The notes: generated from the sequence alone by a model not told the origin. A DNA stretch of 32,082 nt from Clostridia bacterium (GCA_016938455.1 JAFGUQ010000148.1:1-32082); one strand, 5' to 3'. Positions 13,142 through 22,400 are shown, counted from the first letter of the stretch. Numbers and translations are program-made.

Positions 13142-15337
13142 CTATAAATCAAAGATGCTGATCTGTTTTCGCTTCATGTCTTTATCCGATAACGGTCTTG
13201 CTGTGGCAGGAACATTTGCTGCTCTGTATTTATCGGCATCTTTCAGTTTTGCTTCTTCTATCTTGATTATTTCTTTTACTTTTTCGTCTTTTCTGGTTTT
13301 TACAATAGTTATCCCCTGTGAAGCTCTTGTTGCTTTCAAGGTGATATCTTCTGTTGAGAAAATAAGGGCTCTGTTGTTATCAGTAATAGCGACCAGCTCA
13401 TATTTAACACCGTCCTCAACAAAGTCAATGTATTTGATATTGCTTCCTGTAAAATAGGCTTTTGCCAGAAGTTTTCTGTTCTGTACGGTTTCATAACTCT
13501 TTAACGGTATTTTTGAGCATTTCCCGTTTTCAAAACCGAAGATCATATTTCCTTCAAATTTATCAGTAACCACCATTTTAATGATGGTTTCTCCTTCATC
13601 CATTTCAAGAAGATTTGGAAGGTACTCCCCGAAATCACCTGCTTTACAGTCAGGAATCTGATACATTTTCATCTTATATGCATTGGCTTTATCTGAAAAG
13701 AAAATGACTTCTGTTTTGTTTGTACTTTCAATTTCCTGAACAAACTGATCGGTGTTTTTAATTTTCTGTTCCGGGTCAGTTCTTAGTGCAGTCAATGGAA
13801 TCTTCTTGAAGTAGTTCTCTTTAGTGAAGAATACTTTCAGATTATAATCTTCAATCTCAATGCTGTTTGAAATATCATCAATATGTTCTGCTTCAATGAT
13901 TTTAGTTTTTCGCTCTTCTCCATATTTTTTAATGATCTCATCCAGCTGACTGATAATCACTTTCTTTATTCTTTTCTTATCACTTAAGGTCTTCTCGATG
14001 TCTTCAATCTTTGCTTTTAACTGGGTCATTTCATCTAGTCGTTTTAGAATATACTCCCTGTTCAAATACCTCAGCTTTATTTCAGCCACATATTCCGCCT
14101 GGATTTCATCAATTCTAAATGCAGCCATCAGGTTTGGAACCACTTCATCTTCTTTTTCTGTATTTCTGACAATTTTAATAGCATCATCAATATCGAGGAG
14201 AATTCTGTCTAAACCAAGTAGCAAGTGGAGTTTTTCATTGTTTCTTGCCAGATCATAGGTTAATTGATTGGTGATGCACTCTATTCTGAATTCCACCCAG
14301 TATTTCAGGATATCTTTTAAGCTGAGAACCATGGGTCTTCCATTGATAAGAATATTGAAGTTACACCCGAACGAATCCTGAAGAGGTGTTTTAAGATACA
14401 GCTTATTCATCAGCTTTTCAATATCTGTATTTTTTCTGATATCGAGCGTGATTTTCAATCCGTTTAAATCTGTTTCATCTCTGACATCAGAAATCTCTTT
14501 TACCTTATTAGATTTCACAAGGTCGATAATTGATTCAATAATCGCCTCAGCAGTAGTGGTATATGGTATTTCAGTGATTTCAATATGCCTTTTGCTTTTA
14601 TCAACGGTGTATGTCCCTCTGAGTTTGAATATGCCTCTTCCTGTCCTGTAGATTTCCTGGATTTCATCTCTGGAATAAAGGAGCAGACCCCCAGTTGAAA
14701 AATCTGGTGCTTTGATATAATCAATCAGATCCACATTGCTGTCTTTAATATATTCTATGGCACCTTCACAGACTTCTCTTAAATTGAAGCTTGCCATATT
14801 GCTTGCCATCCCGACAGCGATTCCCTGACTTGTATTAACCAGAATATTGGGATAAGCACTTGGCAGTAAAGTCGGCTCTAAAATAGTCCCATCATAATTA
14901 TCTTCAAAAGGAACAGTCTGCTTATCAATGTCTCTGAACATTTCCTTGCATATCGGCATCAGTTTGACTTCTGTATACCTTGAAGCTGCATATTTCATTT
15001 CCCTTGAGTAAACTCTGCCGAAATTTCCTTTTGAGTCTATGAAAGGCAGCAGCAGCGATTCATTTCCCTTTGTCAGTCTGACAAGAGTCTCATAAATAGC
15101 CTGATCCCCATGAGGATTAAGTTTCATGGTCTGTCCTACTACATTGGCTGATTTGGTCCTCGGACCATTGATCAGCCCCATCTTATACATGGTGTACAGC
15201 AGTTTACGATGCGATGGTTTCAGCCCGTCTATACTGGGAATAGCTCTTGAAACAATGACACTCATGGCATATGGCATAAAATTCTTTTCCAGCGTATCTG
15301 TAATTTTTTCTTTAACAATATAATTATCTGTCATCAT
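13142..15337 (-). CDS. parC: Type IIA DNA topoisomerase, subunit A (topoisomerase IV-like)
   Basis: A 731-residue DNA breakage-reunion subunit. The opening YAMSVIVSRAIPSIDGLKPSHRKLLY is conserved, and the catalytic tyrosine is Tyr121 in AASRYTE. A coiled-coil dimer tower is at about 360-480, and a shortened C-terminal domain of about 220 residues lacks an obvious GyrA-box, which favours decatenation over supercoiling. In the quinolone-binding region, HGDQAIYE has Gln79 where E. coli ParC has Ser80, while the acidic residue (Glu83) is kept. It starts six bases after the B subunit stop. Two adjacent ATGs are possible; the second has the better spacing to AGGA. Confidence 0.92.
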   Translation of the reverse strand: MMTDNYIVKEKITDTLEKNFMPYAMSVIVSRAIPSIDGLKPSHRKLLYTMYKMGLINGPRTKSANVVGQTMKLNPHGDQAIYETLVRLTKGNESLLLPFIDSKGNFGRVYSREMKYAASRYTEVKLMPICKEMFRDIDKQTVPFEDNYDGTILEPTLLPSAYPNILVNTSQGIAVGMASNMASFNLREVCEGAIEYIKDSNVDLIDYIKAPDFSTGGLLLYSRDEIQEIYRTGRGIFKLRGTYTVDKSKRHIEITEIPYTTTAEAIIESIIDLVKSNKVKEISDVRDETDLNGLKITLDIRKNTDIEKLMNKLYLKTPLQDSFGCNFNILINGRPMVLSLKDILKYWVEFRIECITNQLTYDLARNNEKLHLLLGLDRILLDIDDAIKIVRNTEKEDEVVPNLMAAFRIDEIQAEYVAEIKLRYLNREYILKRLDEMTQLKAKIEDIEKTLSDKKRIKKVIISQLDEIIKKYGEERKTKIIEAEHIDDISNSIEIEDYNLKVFFTKENYFKKIPLTALRTDPEQKIKNTDQFVQEIESTNKTEVIFFSDKANAYKMKMYQIPDCKAGDFGEYLPNLLEMDEGETIIKMVVTDKFEGNMIFGFENGKCSKIPLKSYETVQNRKLLAKAYFTGSNIKYIDFVEDGVKYELVAITDNNRALIFSTEDITLKATRASQGITIVKTRKDEKVKEIIKIEEAKLKDADKYRAANVPATARPLSDKDMKRKQISIFDL

Positions 15338-15343
15338 GTTTTC

Positions 15344-17329
15344 CTAACTGACATCCAGCATGTCATAATATAAATGGCCTTTTTCCTGGATATAGTCCTT
15401 TCTTCCCTGTAAATTATCTCCTAACAGCAGGTCAAATTTTTCTTCTGTTCTTATGATGTTATCAGGCAGTACCTGTATCAGTCTTCTGGTTTCCGGGTTC
15501 ATCGTGGTCTGCCACATCATCTGCGGTTCATTCTCTCCTAATCCCTTTGAACGTTGAATGATGATTTTTTTATCTTTTTTCGAAAGCTCTTCTACAATCT
15601 GCTTTTTTTCATCTTCATTATACGCAAATTTTGTTTCATTATCGCAGGTGATTTCAAACAGCGGTGATTCAGCAATGAATATTTTACCATGGCTGATTAA
15701 TGATGGAACCAACCTGTAAAGCATTGTAAGAATCATTGTTCTGATATGATATCCATCATAGTCTGCATCTGTGCAGATGATCACCTTATCCCAATTCAGC
15801 TTATTAATATCAAAGGTATCCTGATTTTTCTTAGCATGCTTTGTTTTTATTTCTACCCCACAGCCAAGTACTTTTAAAAGATCCATGATGATGTCACTGC
15901 TGAATATCCTTCCATAATCGGATTTCAGGCAGTTCAATATCTTTCCTCTTACCGGCATAATCGCTTGAAAATCCGCATCTCTTCCCATTTTACATGAGCC
16001 CAATGCAGAATCTCCTTCTACAATATATACTTCTCTTTTAGCCAGGTCCTTGCTTCTGCAATCAACGAATTTCTTGACTCTGTTATTCATGTCAAGGCCT
16101 TTACTCAGTTCCTTCTTGATATTGATTCGTGTTTTTTCGGCTGACTCCGCACTTCTCTTATTAATCAGAACCTGATCGGCAATCTTCTGAGCATCTGCTT
16201 TATTTTCAATGAAGTAGATTTCAAGATGATGTTTCAGAAACTCTGTCATGGCAGATTGAATGAACTTATTGGTGATTGCTTTTTTGGTTTGATTTGCATA
16301 ACTTGTCACGGTTGAAAAGGAATTGCTGACCAGCACAAGACTGTCTTGAATATCATTGAAGCTGATTTTACTTTCGTTTTTTGTGTATTTTCCTTCACTG
16401 GACAGATATTTATCAATCGCATAGGCAAATGCTGTTTTCACAGCTTTGTCCGGAGCACCGCCATGTTCTAGAAAACTGGAGTTGTGGTAATATTCAATCA
16501 GGTTGATTTCATTGCAGAAGCAGAATGTGACTGACATTTTCACTTTATAGTCTTCTTTGTCGTCCCTGTCTCTTCCTTTTGTCTGTTCATTGAAAGTCAC
16601 CAGTGGTGTGATGCTCTTATCACCTACTACTTCTTCAAGGTACTGTTCTACACCTCTCTCATAACAGAACTCATAATGTGCATCATTCTCTTCATCGTAA
16701 AGAGTAAATTTAAGTCCGCTGTTGACAACAGCCTGTTTTCGCAGAACATCCTGATAATACTCAAGTGGAATATCTATATCTGTAAAGACTTTTAAATCTG
16801 GTTTCCATCTTGTCATGGTTCCTGTTTCTTTGACTTTTGTTTTTTCTTTTAAAAGGCCGCCTTTATTATTACCTTCTTCAAAGTGAAGATTATACTTATA
16901 GCCGTCTCTGAAAACTTCTATATCCATATACTCTGATGAATACTGAGTGGCACAGCATCCAAGTCCATTTAACCCCAGACTATAAGCATATGTCCCTTCT
17001 TCATTGTTATTATATTTACTTCCTGCATACAGTTCACAGTAAATCAGCTTCCAGTTGAATATTCTTTCCTTCTGGTTGTAATCTACCGGGGTCCCTCTGC
17101 CATTGTCTTTGACAGTGATTGATTTATCTTTATGCTTGATGACTTCAATGACCTCTCCTGATCCCTCACGGGCCTCATCAATTGAATTGGAGAGAATTTC
17201 GAAAAATGAATGCTGGCAACCAAGAAGTCCATCAGATCCAAAAATAACTGCTGGACGTTTTCTGACACGGTCGGCACCTTTTAAAGCGGATATACTTTCA
17301 TTATTATATTCTTTTCTTTTGTCTATCAT
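15344..17329 (-). CDS. parE: Type IIA DNA topoisomerase, subunit B (topoisomerase IV-like)
   Basis: A 661-residue ATPase subunit. The GHKL domain has EILSNSIDEA (magnesium-binding Asn), DNGRGTPV, and an ATP-lid segment YSLGLNGLGCC that is divergent from the usual GGLHGVG. QTKKA at about 360 supplies the Gln and Lys of the transducer. The TOPRIM domain carries EGDSALGS and DADYDGYH. The C-terminal segment is of the short ParE type without the long GyrB insert. It is the first gene of the B-A-aldo/keto reductase operon. The divergent ATP lid suggests altered aminocoumarin binding, which is inference. Confidence 0.92.
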   Translation of the reverse strand: MIDKRKEYNNESISALKGADRVRKRPAVIFGSDGLLGCQHSFFEILSNSIDEAREGSGEVIEVIKHKDKSITVKDNGRGTPVDYNQKERIFNWKLIYCELYAGSKYNNNEEGTYAYSLGLNGLGCCATQYSSEYMDIEVFRDGYKYNLHFEEGNNKGGLLKEKTKVKETGTMTRWKPDLKVFTDIDIPLEYYQDVLRKQAVVNSGLKFTLYDEENDAHYEFCYERGVEQYLEEVVGDKSITPLVTFNEQTKGRDRDDKEDYKVKMSVTFCFCNEINLIEYYHNSSFLEHGGAPDKAVKTAFAYAIDKYLSSEGKYTKNESKISFNDIQDSLVLVSNSFSTVTSYANQTKKAITNKFIQSAMTEFLKHHLEIYFIENKADAQKIADQVLINKRSAESAEKTRINIKKELSKGLDMNNRVKKFVDCRSKDLAKREVYIVEGDSALGSCKMGRDADFQAIMPVRGKILNCLKSDYGRIFSSDIIMDLLKVLGCGVEIKTKHAKKNQDTFDINKLNWDKVIICTDADYDGYHIRTMILTMLYRLVPSLISHGKIFIAESPLFEITCDNETKFAYNEDEKKQIVEELSKKDKKIIIQRSKGLGENEPQMMWQTTMNPETRRLIQVLPDNIIRTEEKFDLLLGDNLQGRKDYIQEKGHLYYDMLDVS

Positions 17330-17383
17330 GCTCTATTTCCTTTTCATTTGTATTTAGCTATATATAGTGTTTCACTGGCTTAT

Positions 17384-17412
17384 ATTATACCATAAATGGT
17401 TTTTTTGCTCAA
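17384..17412 (-). promoter_or_regulatory. Promoter of the topoisomerase operon
   Basis: On the minus strand TTGAGC (17407-17412), a 17-bp spacer and TATAAT (17384-17389), with an extended -10 TGG just before it. The start is predicted near 17377, giving a leader of about 48 bases. Confidence 0.82.
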
Positions 17413-17424
17413 TATCGAACTATT

Positions 17425-17460
17425 TTAAAAAACAGGCTTCCAATATGGACAGCCTGTTCT
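17425..17460 (-). terminator. Terminator of the TetR/ABC-2 operon
   Basis: On the minus strand AACAGGCT and AGCCTGTT (17451-17458 and 17431-17438) form an eight-pair stem with a 12-base loop, followed by a T-run. It lies just after the small membrane protein gene. Confidence 0.88.
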
Positions 17461-17482
17461 GAAAGCATTTTCAATTACTCTT

Positions 17483-17701
17483 CTAATTTGCCCCGATAAT
17501 AAAGCAGACAATGCCAAATATTCCAACGACTATAGCCGCCCATAAGCATATCTTAGCTGCTGCATCATCACTCATTTTCTTGTTGATTTTCATTTTGACC
17601 ATTTTCAACAATCCGGGAGCTTTTTTTACTCCTCCAAAATACCCTACCGCACCTGCATAAATCAGACATGCAAGGCCTCCCAATAACCAACCAGTACTCA
17701 T
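17483..17701 (-). CDS. Small two-span membrane protein
   Basis: A 72-residue protein with two hydrophobic segments (about residues 5-22 and 50-69) joined by a strongly basic loop, VKKAPGLLKMVKMKINKKM. I recognise no family. AAAGGGG lies seven bases before ATG. It is the last gene of the TetR-controlled operon, 46 bp after the second permease and just before the terminator. A stabilising or accessory role for the exporter is possible but is inference from position only. Confidence 0.75.
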   Translation of the reverse strand: MSTGWLLGGLACLIYAGAVGYFGGVKKAPGLLKMVKMKINKKMSDDAAAKICLWAAIVVGIFGIVCFIIGAN

Positions 17702-17747
17702 AATAATCCCCTTTCTTTTCTAATGAATTATATATTTTTAAGTAATC

Positions 17748-18749
17748 CTAACTTAGTCCTTTTCTAATTTTCGGTAATGCCAGGAAGTAAACAGCCAATG
17801 ATAGTATCAATACCATTCCTGTGCACAGCAAGACTGTCGGCCAGTCCGCCTGTTTCGACAAAACTAAAAGGTTAGCTTTATATGCCCAGTAAAAAGGGCT
17901 CCAGTACATTGTCCACTGCCATTTGTCTGCTAAAAGCTCATATCCTATGATTGATCCTGCAACAGGAAGTAAAATCATTTTGACATTACCTGCAGCTTCT
18001 ATGACATCATCACTGGCAAGTCCCTGTAAAAAGCCTACCACAAAAGCCAGAATCAATGAAGTCAGACCTACCAGCACAATCATGAACCAGTTTATGTCAT
18101 AATAACCGGTTATCAGCAGTGATACGATGATTGAACCCATGGCAACAAGACCACCCATCATGCTTTTACCAATGACAAAGCCAATCTGTGACAGAGGTGT
18201 CACATTGACTGCATTAATGGTGTTGTCAGCTTTTTCACCGACTATACTTACAGCAATCAGCATTCCAGCCAGCATGACTGTCATCGATATCAGCATATTG
18301 ACAAGCATTGTTTTAAGCGGAGGAACCGTATGACCAAAAGACATCATTGTAGTGGTTGTCTCTTCTTTTGTCGTCCCTAACTCATATAACGAATTCAGCA
18401 TGACAGTATAGTTTTCAACCATATCAGGTTCATTTCCCTGAAGGATAATTTCATATCCGCTTTCTAGTGGAACTATAGCTGCTACAGCATCCCTTTTATT
18501 GACACGTTTTTCAATATCGCCAATATTATCAAACACTTCAACTTTAGCAAACTGTTCCATATAGGTTATATGTGATGGATCATCACTTCTCAGCATTGCC
18601 AGATTCACAGTGGTGTCATTGAGCCCAGGAGTAAACAGAGTAATGGCAACAGCCATGACAACCGGCATCACAATAATGAATATCGCCATTGAATCTCTCA
18701 TCGATGTTCTTATATCTCTTCCAAAAACACTGAATATTTTTCTTAACAT
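17748..18749 (-). CDS. ABC-2 type permease (2)
   Basis: A 333-residue permease. One transmembrane span at about residues 20-40 is followed by an external domain of about 110 residues and then five spans (from about 155 to 330). This one-plus-five layout with a large first ectodomain is typical of ABC-2 exporters. The ectodomain includes a DAVAAIVPLESGYEI segment, common in these proteins. AAGGAGG lies before the ATG. With the neighbouring permease and ATPase it should form a heteromeric exporter. Confidence 0.88.
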   Translation of the reverse strand: MLRKIFSVFGRDIRTSMRDSMAIFIIVMPVVMAVAITLFTPGLNDTTVNLAMLRSDDPSHITYMEQFAKVEVFDNIGDIEKRVNKRDAVAAIVPLESGYEIILQGNEPDMVENYTVMLNSLYELGTTKEETTTTMMSFGHTVPPLKTMLVNMLISMTVMLAGMLIAVSIVGEKADNTINAVNVTPLSQIGFVIGKSMMGGLVAMGSIIVSLLITGYYDINWFMIVLVGLTSLILAFVVGFLQGLASDDVIEAAGNVKMILLPVAGSIIGYELLADKWQWTMYWSPFYWAYKANLLVLSKQADWPTVLLCTGMVLILSLAVYFLALPKIRKGLS

Positions 18750-18761
18750 TGCATAGCCTCC

Positions 18762-19949
18762 TTATACCGTAAGTGTTTTCTTGAACCGCAGATTCGCAAG
18801 CAGAAACACAATCAGACCTCCTGCCAGGAATATCCCGGAATTAGCTAATACATATCCCACATCAGTGTTGACCATAATGATTTCCTTGAAGCTCTGCAGC
18901 AGCGGGTAGGTCGGGAAAAACCGCAGCCATAAAGGATCAAAGCTTGGCAGGAAGTATGAAAAAGCCGGTAACATCAGGATAATCATGATGGTGTAAAGCG
19001 CACCGAATGCTTTTGAAATACTATCAAAGAAACTGGCTATTAATAAACCCAGTGAGGCAAATGAAAAAGTCGAAATTAAAAGCAGCAGGTAAAATAAAAG
19101 ATAGTTCGGCTGGATTCCCATCACAGGAATCGTAATCACAGATGAGGATATGGCTACTGTTGTCATAATGACCAGAGTCTTGCTGAGCAGGTATTTCCAT
19201 ACTGATGATGGTGTGACTGCAAAAGCACGAATGACTCCTTCTGACTTATCAAGGAAGATATATGCCATGACAATAAAAAAGCCCATCAGCGATCCCATGA
19301 ATACAATAAACACCGGTACCATGTTTTCTCTTGCATTCAGTGTTTCAATCGTTCCCAGTTTTCTGACTGACTGATTATCCATTGTCATTTTTAGTGCAGC
19401 CCCTGATTCATTATGCAGAATATACAGCAGGTTTTTCAAACGCGTGGTTTCAAATCCCTGAGTAAAGTACTTATACAAAATTCCTCCATTCGCATCCAGC
19501 GACATGGTTGCTCCAATTTTCTTTTCTAAATAACTCATATGAATCATCGCTTCTTCAGAATCGGCTATATAGACTGTTTCTGTGAGTTGTCCGGTTTTTG
19601 TATTAATCATTTCGAATGTTTTAAACTGATATGACTCGTCACCAAAAGCATAACTTGTTACTTCTTTTGTGTTTTCATCAGTTACATCAAAGGAAACTGC
19701 TTTGGCTTCAAGTATGGTATCATCAACCGCCTTAACATCACCTTTTGCAATACTCGCTGAATAGTAGGCATCAACCATTTCAGCCGGCATATCATAAAAG
19801 AGAAACTCTGTTTCCTTGCTGATTGGATTTTCTTTCACTGCAACCAGGAGAATAATCAACAGTAATATAGCAAAGAAAATTTCAATATAGAAGTAATATC
19901 CTCTGGCTGCGATTTTCATTTCCTTTATATAGCTGCTCAATAATTTCAT
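18762..19949 (-). CDS. ABC-2 type permease (1)
   Basis: A 395-residue permease with one N-terminal span (about residues 18-38), an external domain of about 165 residues, and five further spans near the C-terminus. I start it at the ATG at 19949, one base after the ATPase stop and about ten bases after AAGGGGG; a TTG at 19958 is too close to that site. It pairs with the downstream permease. The substrate is unknown; the TetR regulator suggests a toxic hydrophobic ligand. Confidence 0.88.
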   Translation of the reverse strand: MKLLSSYIKEMKIAARGYYFYIEIFFAILLLIILLVAVKENPISKETEFLFYDMPAEMVDAYYSASIAKGDVKAVDDTILEAKAVSFDVTDENTKEVTSYAFGDESYQFKTFEMINTKTGQLTETVYIADSEEAMIHMSYLEKKIGATMSLDANGGILYKYFTQGFETTRLKNLLYILHNESGAALKMTMDNQSVRKLGTIETLNARENMVPVFIVFMGSLMGFFIVMAYIFLDKSEGVIRAFAVTPSSVWKYLLSKTLVIMTTVAISSSVITIPVMGIQPNYLLFYLLLLISTFSFASLGLLIASFFDSISKAFGALYTIMIILMLPAFSYFLPSFDPLWLRFFPTYPLLQSFKEIIMVNTDVGYVLANSGIFLAGGLIVFLLANLRFKKTLTV

Positions 19950-19950
19950 T

Positions 19951-20805
19951 TTAGACAAGCCCCCTTCCGGTTACTTGAATGAATATTTCTTCCAGTGTTG
20001 CTTCTTTTGAATGCATAGTCTGAATGTCATAGTTATTGACAATCTCTCCTATTCGTTTTCGGTCATGATCATCTATTGTCTTCAAGGTTTCCTTAATCAC
20101 TTTCCCATTATTAATGTATTCAATATCAATTAATTTCTGTCCATACTGCAATTTCAGATTTCTTGGAGTATCAATCAGTTTAATCACACCGTCAATTATA
20201 AATGCGACACGATCACATAATTCATCAGCAATATACATGTTGTGCGTTGTCAGAAAAGTAGTCGTCCCCTGAGCTGCCTGTTCCTTTATGATATCTTTTA
20301 TTGTCGCAGCAATAGTAGGGTCAAGACCTGTTGTCGGTTCATCTAAAAACCATAGTTCAGGATTATTGATCATAGAGCGTGCAAAAGTAAGACGATGTTT
20401 CATACCTTTTGAAAACTCCCCAGCTCTGACTTTTTCCTTACCTTCCAGTCCGACAAGTCTAATCAGTTCTTCAGGATCCCGTGTCGGGACATCAAAGAGT
20501 TTGGCATAGAATTCAAGATTTTCTTTTGCCGTCAATTTGCTGTATACATTCGACTGTTCAAAAGATACCCCGATTTTATTGAACCTCTCATTCTGAACCT
20601 TCATAGTGTTATAACCTGCGACAATCACTTCTCCTCTTTGTTGTTTTAGCAATCCTGTTAAAATACCTTGCGTCGTTGATTTACCAGCTCCGGATGGGCC
20701 AAGGAAACCGAATGTTTCACCTTTGGTCACTTCAAAGCTTATGTTGTTAACGGCCAGTTTCTCATCATTACTATACGAATGAGACAGATTTTTTACTGAA
20801 ATCAT
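19951..20805 (-). CDS. ABC transporter ATP-binding protein
   Basis: A 284-residue ATPase. Walker A is GPSGAGKST (about residues 36-44), the Q-loop lies in SFEQSNVYSKL, the signature is FSKGMKHR, and Walker B is LWFLDEPTTGLDP with a switch histidine in LTTHN. A C-terminal regulatory extension of about 70 residues follows, as in ABC-2 drug and lantibiotic exporters. AGGAGG precedes the ATG. It sits 23 bp after the TetR gene and one base before permease 1. Confidence 0.94.
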   Translation of the reverse strand: MISVKNLSHSYSNDEKLAVNNISFEVTKGETFGFLGPSGAGKSTTQGILTGLLKQQRGEVIVAGYNTMKVQNERFNKIGVSFEQSNVYSKLTAKENLEFYAKLFDVPTRDPEELIRLVGLEGKEKVRAGEFSKGMKHRLTFARSMINNPELWFLDEPTTGLDPTIAATIKDIIKEQAAQGTTTFLTTHNMYIADELCDRVAFIIDGVIKLIDTPRNLKLQYGQKLIDIEYINNGKVIKETLKTIDDHDRKRIGEIVNNYDIQTMHSKEATLEEIFIQVTGRGLV

Positions 20806-20828
20806 CTTATCTTCCTCCTAAAACTTCT

Positions 20829-21461
20829 TTAATAAAATGCTTTTCTTAGCACATCAATGTATTCATCCATCATTGCAATCATTTTTGTGAAATCAATGGA
20901 TTCTTCTTCTTTTATTAGCACCAGGCTTTTTTCCTCTCCGAATTTTTCAATGGTCCATCTGATGATATCCACCATGGCACCAATATTTTTCTGGTCTTTG
21001 AATAATGAGTAATCAATGTTATAACTATAGAACTTAGCAAATAATTCCTTAATATTAATGCCCTGTTTTTGGTAGATTTCCACTACTGCATTAAAATCAG
21101 CAGGACCTCCCTGTTCTTTAAACATGGAGATGACGAATTCAAAAAGCAGCGGGTAGGTTTGGCTAAGTCTGAGTTTTGCCATGGCGATTTCTTTCAGTCT
21201 TTCAAAAATATCCGATTGCTCCCAGTTTAAAGTTTCATTGACTTCGTTAAACAGCTTCTTGATGACAAATTTACTTAAATATTCATACAGCTCTCTTTTG
21301 CTTCCGAAATAATGAAACAGCAGTCCTTTTGAGATGCCTGCATTTTTGACTATATTGTTCGTGGAAGCAGAATTATACGGATACTTGGCAAATTCGTTAA
21401 TTGCACTGTTGATAATTCTGTCTCGTTTCTCTGGTTCTAGCTTCATTAATATCTCGTTCAT
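20829..21461 (-). CDS. TetR-family transcriptional regulator
   Basis: A 210-residue regulator. Residues 10-55 carry the TetR helix-turn-helix, including RIINSAINEFAKYPYNSAS and ISKGLLFHYFGSKRELYEYL. The C-terminal about 150 residues are helical and ligand-binding, unrelated in detail to named subfamilies I can identify. It is the first gene of the exporter operon and its promoter is flanked by two palindromes, so autorepression is expected. The ribosome-binding site is weak (AGGA about 13 bases before ATG), which would keep the repressor level low. Confidence 0.92.
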   Translation of the reverse strand: MNEILMKLEPEKRDRIINSAINEFAKYPYNSASTNNIVKNAGISKGLLFHYFGSKRELYEYLSKFVIKKLFNEVNETLNWEQSDIFERLKEIAMAKLRLSQTYPLLFEFVISMFKEQGGPADFNAVVEIYQKQGINIKELFAKFYSYNIDYSLFKDQKNIGAMVDIIRWTIEKFGEEKSLVLIKEEESIDFTKMIAMMDEYIDVLRKAFY

Positions 21462-21493
21462 ATTTTCTTCATTCTGTCCTTTTTTCTATGCTA

Positions 21494-21508
21494 TGACCAC
21501 ATTGGTCA
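21494..21508. promoter_or_regulatory. TetR operator 1
   Basis: TGACCA-CAT-TGGTCA is a perfect palindrome at the predicted transcription start of the tetR operon. The half-site recurs at 21526-21542. Confidence 0.68.
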
Positions 21509-21513
21509 ATTTA

Positions 21514-21542
21514 ATAATACTACGATTGACCAATTGAGTCAA
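21514..21542 (-). promoter_or_regulatory. Promoter of the tetR/ABC-2 operon
   Basis: On the minus strand TTGACT (21537-21542), a 17-bp spacer and TATTAT (21514-21519), predicting a start near 21507. Palindromes cover both the -35 and the start. Confidence 0.78.
21526..21542. promoter_or_regulatory. TetR operator 2
   Basis: An imperfect palindrome with TTGAC and GTCAA ends overlaps the -35. Its left half with TTGACCAAT is also an exact inverted copy of ATTGGTCAA in operator 1; the centres are 33 bp apart, about three helical turns. Confidence 0.58.
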
Positions 21543-21560
21543 TATGTTTTAATTTTTTAT

Positions 21561-21594
21561 AAAAAAAAGATAATCCTCATTGATTATCTTTTTA
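21561..21594 (-). terminator. Terminator after the isomerase-like gene
   Basis: A 12-pair stem (21564-21575 with 21582-21593) with a six-base loop, A- and T-runs on the two sides. It stops minus-strand transcription from the isomerase gene before the tetR promoter. Confidence 0.88.
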
Positions 21595-21615
21595 TTTCTA
21601 TTATGTTAAGTTTGA

Positions 21616-22365
21616 TTAATCTAATTTCTTCACATATTCAAGGCCTTTTTTCACTCCGTCAAAATGATTGTCACTCTCAAAATGCTCCTGCTCCAGAATT
21701 ATATATTTAATTCCGATGTCTTTTGCCTTCTTGACAATCTGATCAGTGTTACTGATGCCATATCCTGCAGAAGTATCAATTTTTTCTTTCATATCTTTCA
21801 TTTCCTTAAGATGCAGCAATGTCATTCTATCTTTGTATTTTTCGATTAAGGTCAACGGATTATACCCGGCATATTCTGCCCAGAATGTATCAAGCTGTAA
21901 ACTGACCAGCTCTCTGTCAGTATTTTCTGCAAGGATTTCATATCCGGTTTTCCCGTTAAAAACATCAAATTCAAACGCATGATTATGATAGCCGAACTGA
22001 ATTCCCATATCTTTGCACTTCACACCGATTTCATTGAACAATTCACTGACTTTCTTCCATCCGAATTCATCTTTAACAATATCAGATGGTAAAAACGGAC
22101 AGAAAACATATCGATTCCCGATTTCCAGATTATATTCCATTGTTTTACTGAATTCATCTGTCAGCAGATCCAGGCTTGTATGGCTGCCACACGGTTTTAT
22201 ATCTAAGTAATCAAGGTGTTTTTTTAGTTCTTTTGCTTTCACACCGAAAAAACCTGCAAACTCAACAGCATTAAAACCAAGTTCTTTCACTTTCTTAATA
22301 GTTCCCAGAAAATCATCTTTAGTATATTTTCTTAACGAATATAATTGTAACCCCAATTCAGTCAT
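21616..22365 (-). CDS. Sugar phosphate isomerase/epimerase-like TIM barrel protein
   Basis: A 249-residue xylose-isomerase-like barrel. I start it at 22365 (MTELGLQLYSLR), because GGAGG lies eight bases upstream; a longer frame at 22380 would start inside that site. Visible metal- and substrate-site segments are NAVEFAGFFG, GYHNHAFEF (metal-binding His/Glu region), QLDTFWAEYAG and LLHLKEM, ending with ILEQEHFE. These are the usual Glu, Asp, His and Glu ligands of the family. The sugar substrate cannot be read from sequence. It is followed by a terminator. Confidence 0.9.
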   Translation of the reverse strand: MTELGLQLYSLRKYTKDDFLGTIKKVKELGFNAVEFAGFFGVKAKELKKHLDYLDIKPCGSHTSLDLLTDEFSKTMEYNLEIGNRYVFCPFLPSDIVKDEFGWKKVSELFNEIGVKCKDMGIQFGYHNHAFEFDVFNGKTGYEILAENTDRELVSLQLDTFWAEYAGYNPLTLIEKYKDRMTLLHLKEMKDMKEKIDTSAGYGISNTDQIVKKAKDIGIKYIILEQEHFESDNHFDGVKKGLEYVKKLD

Positions 22366-22391
22366 CTTCAATACCTCCATAATTCAAATAG

Positions 22392-22400
22392 ATTATATCA
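22392..22400 (-). promoter_or_regulatory. Extended -10 of the isomerase-like gene
   Basis: On the minus strand TGATATAAT supplies an extended -10 about 27 bp before the start codon. I see no good -35. The rest of the 22381-22494 gap shows only a weak 5-pair hairpin after the upstream gene. Confidence 0.55.
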
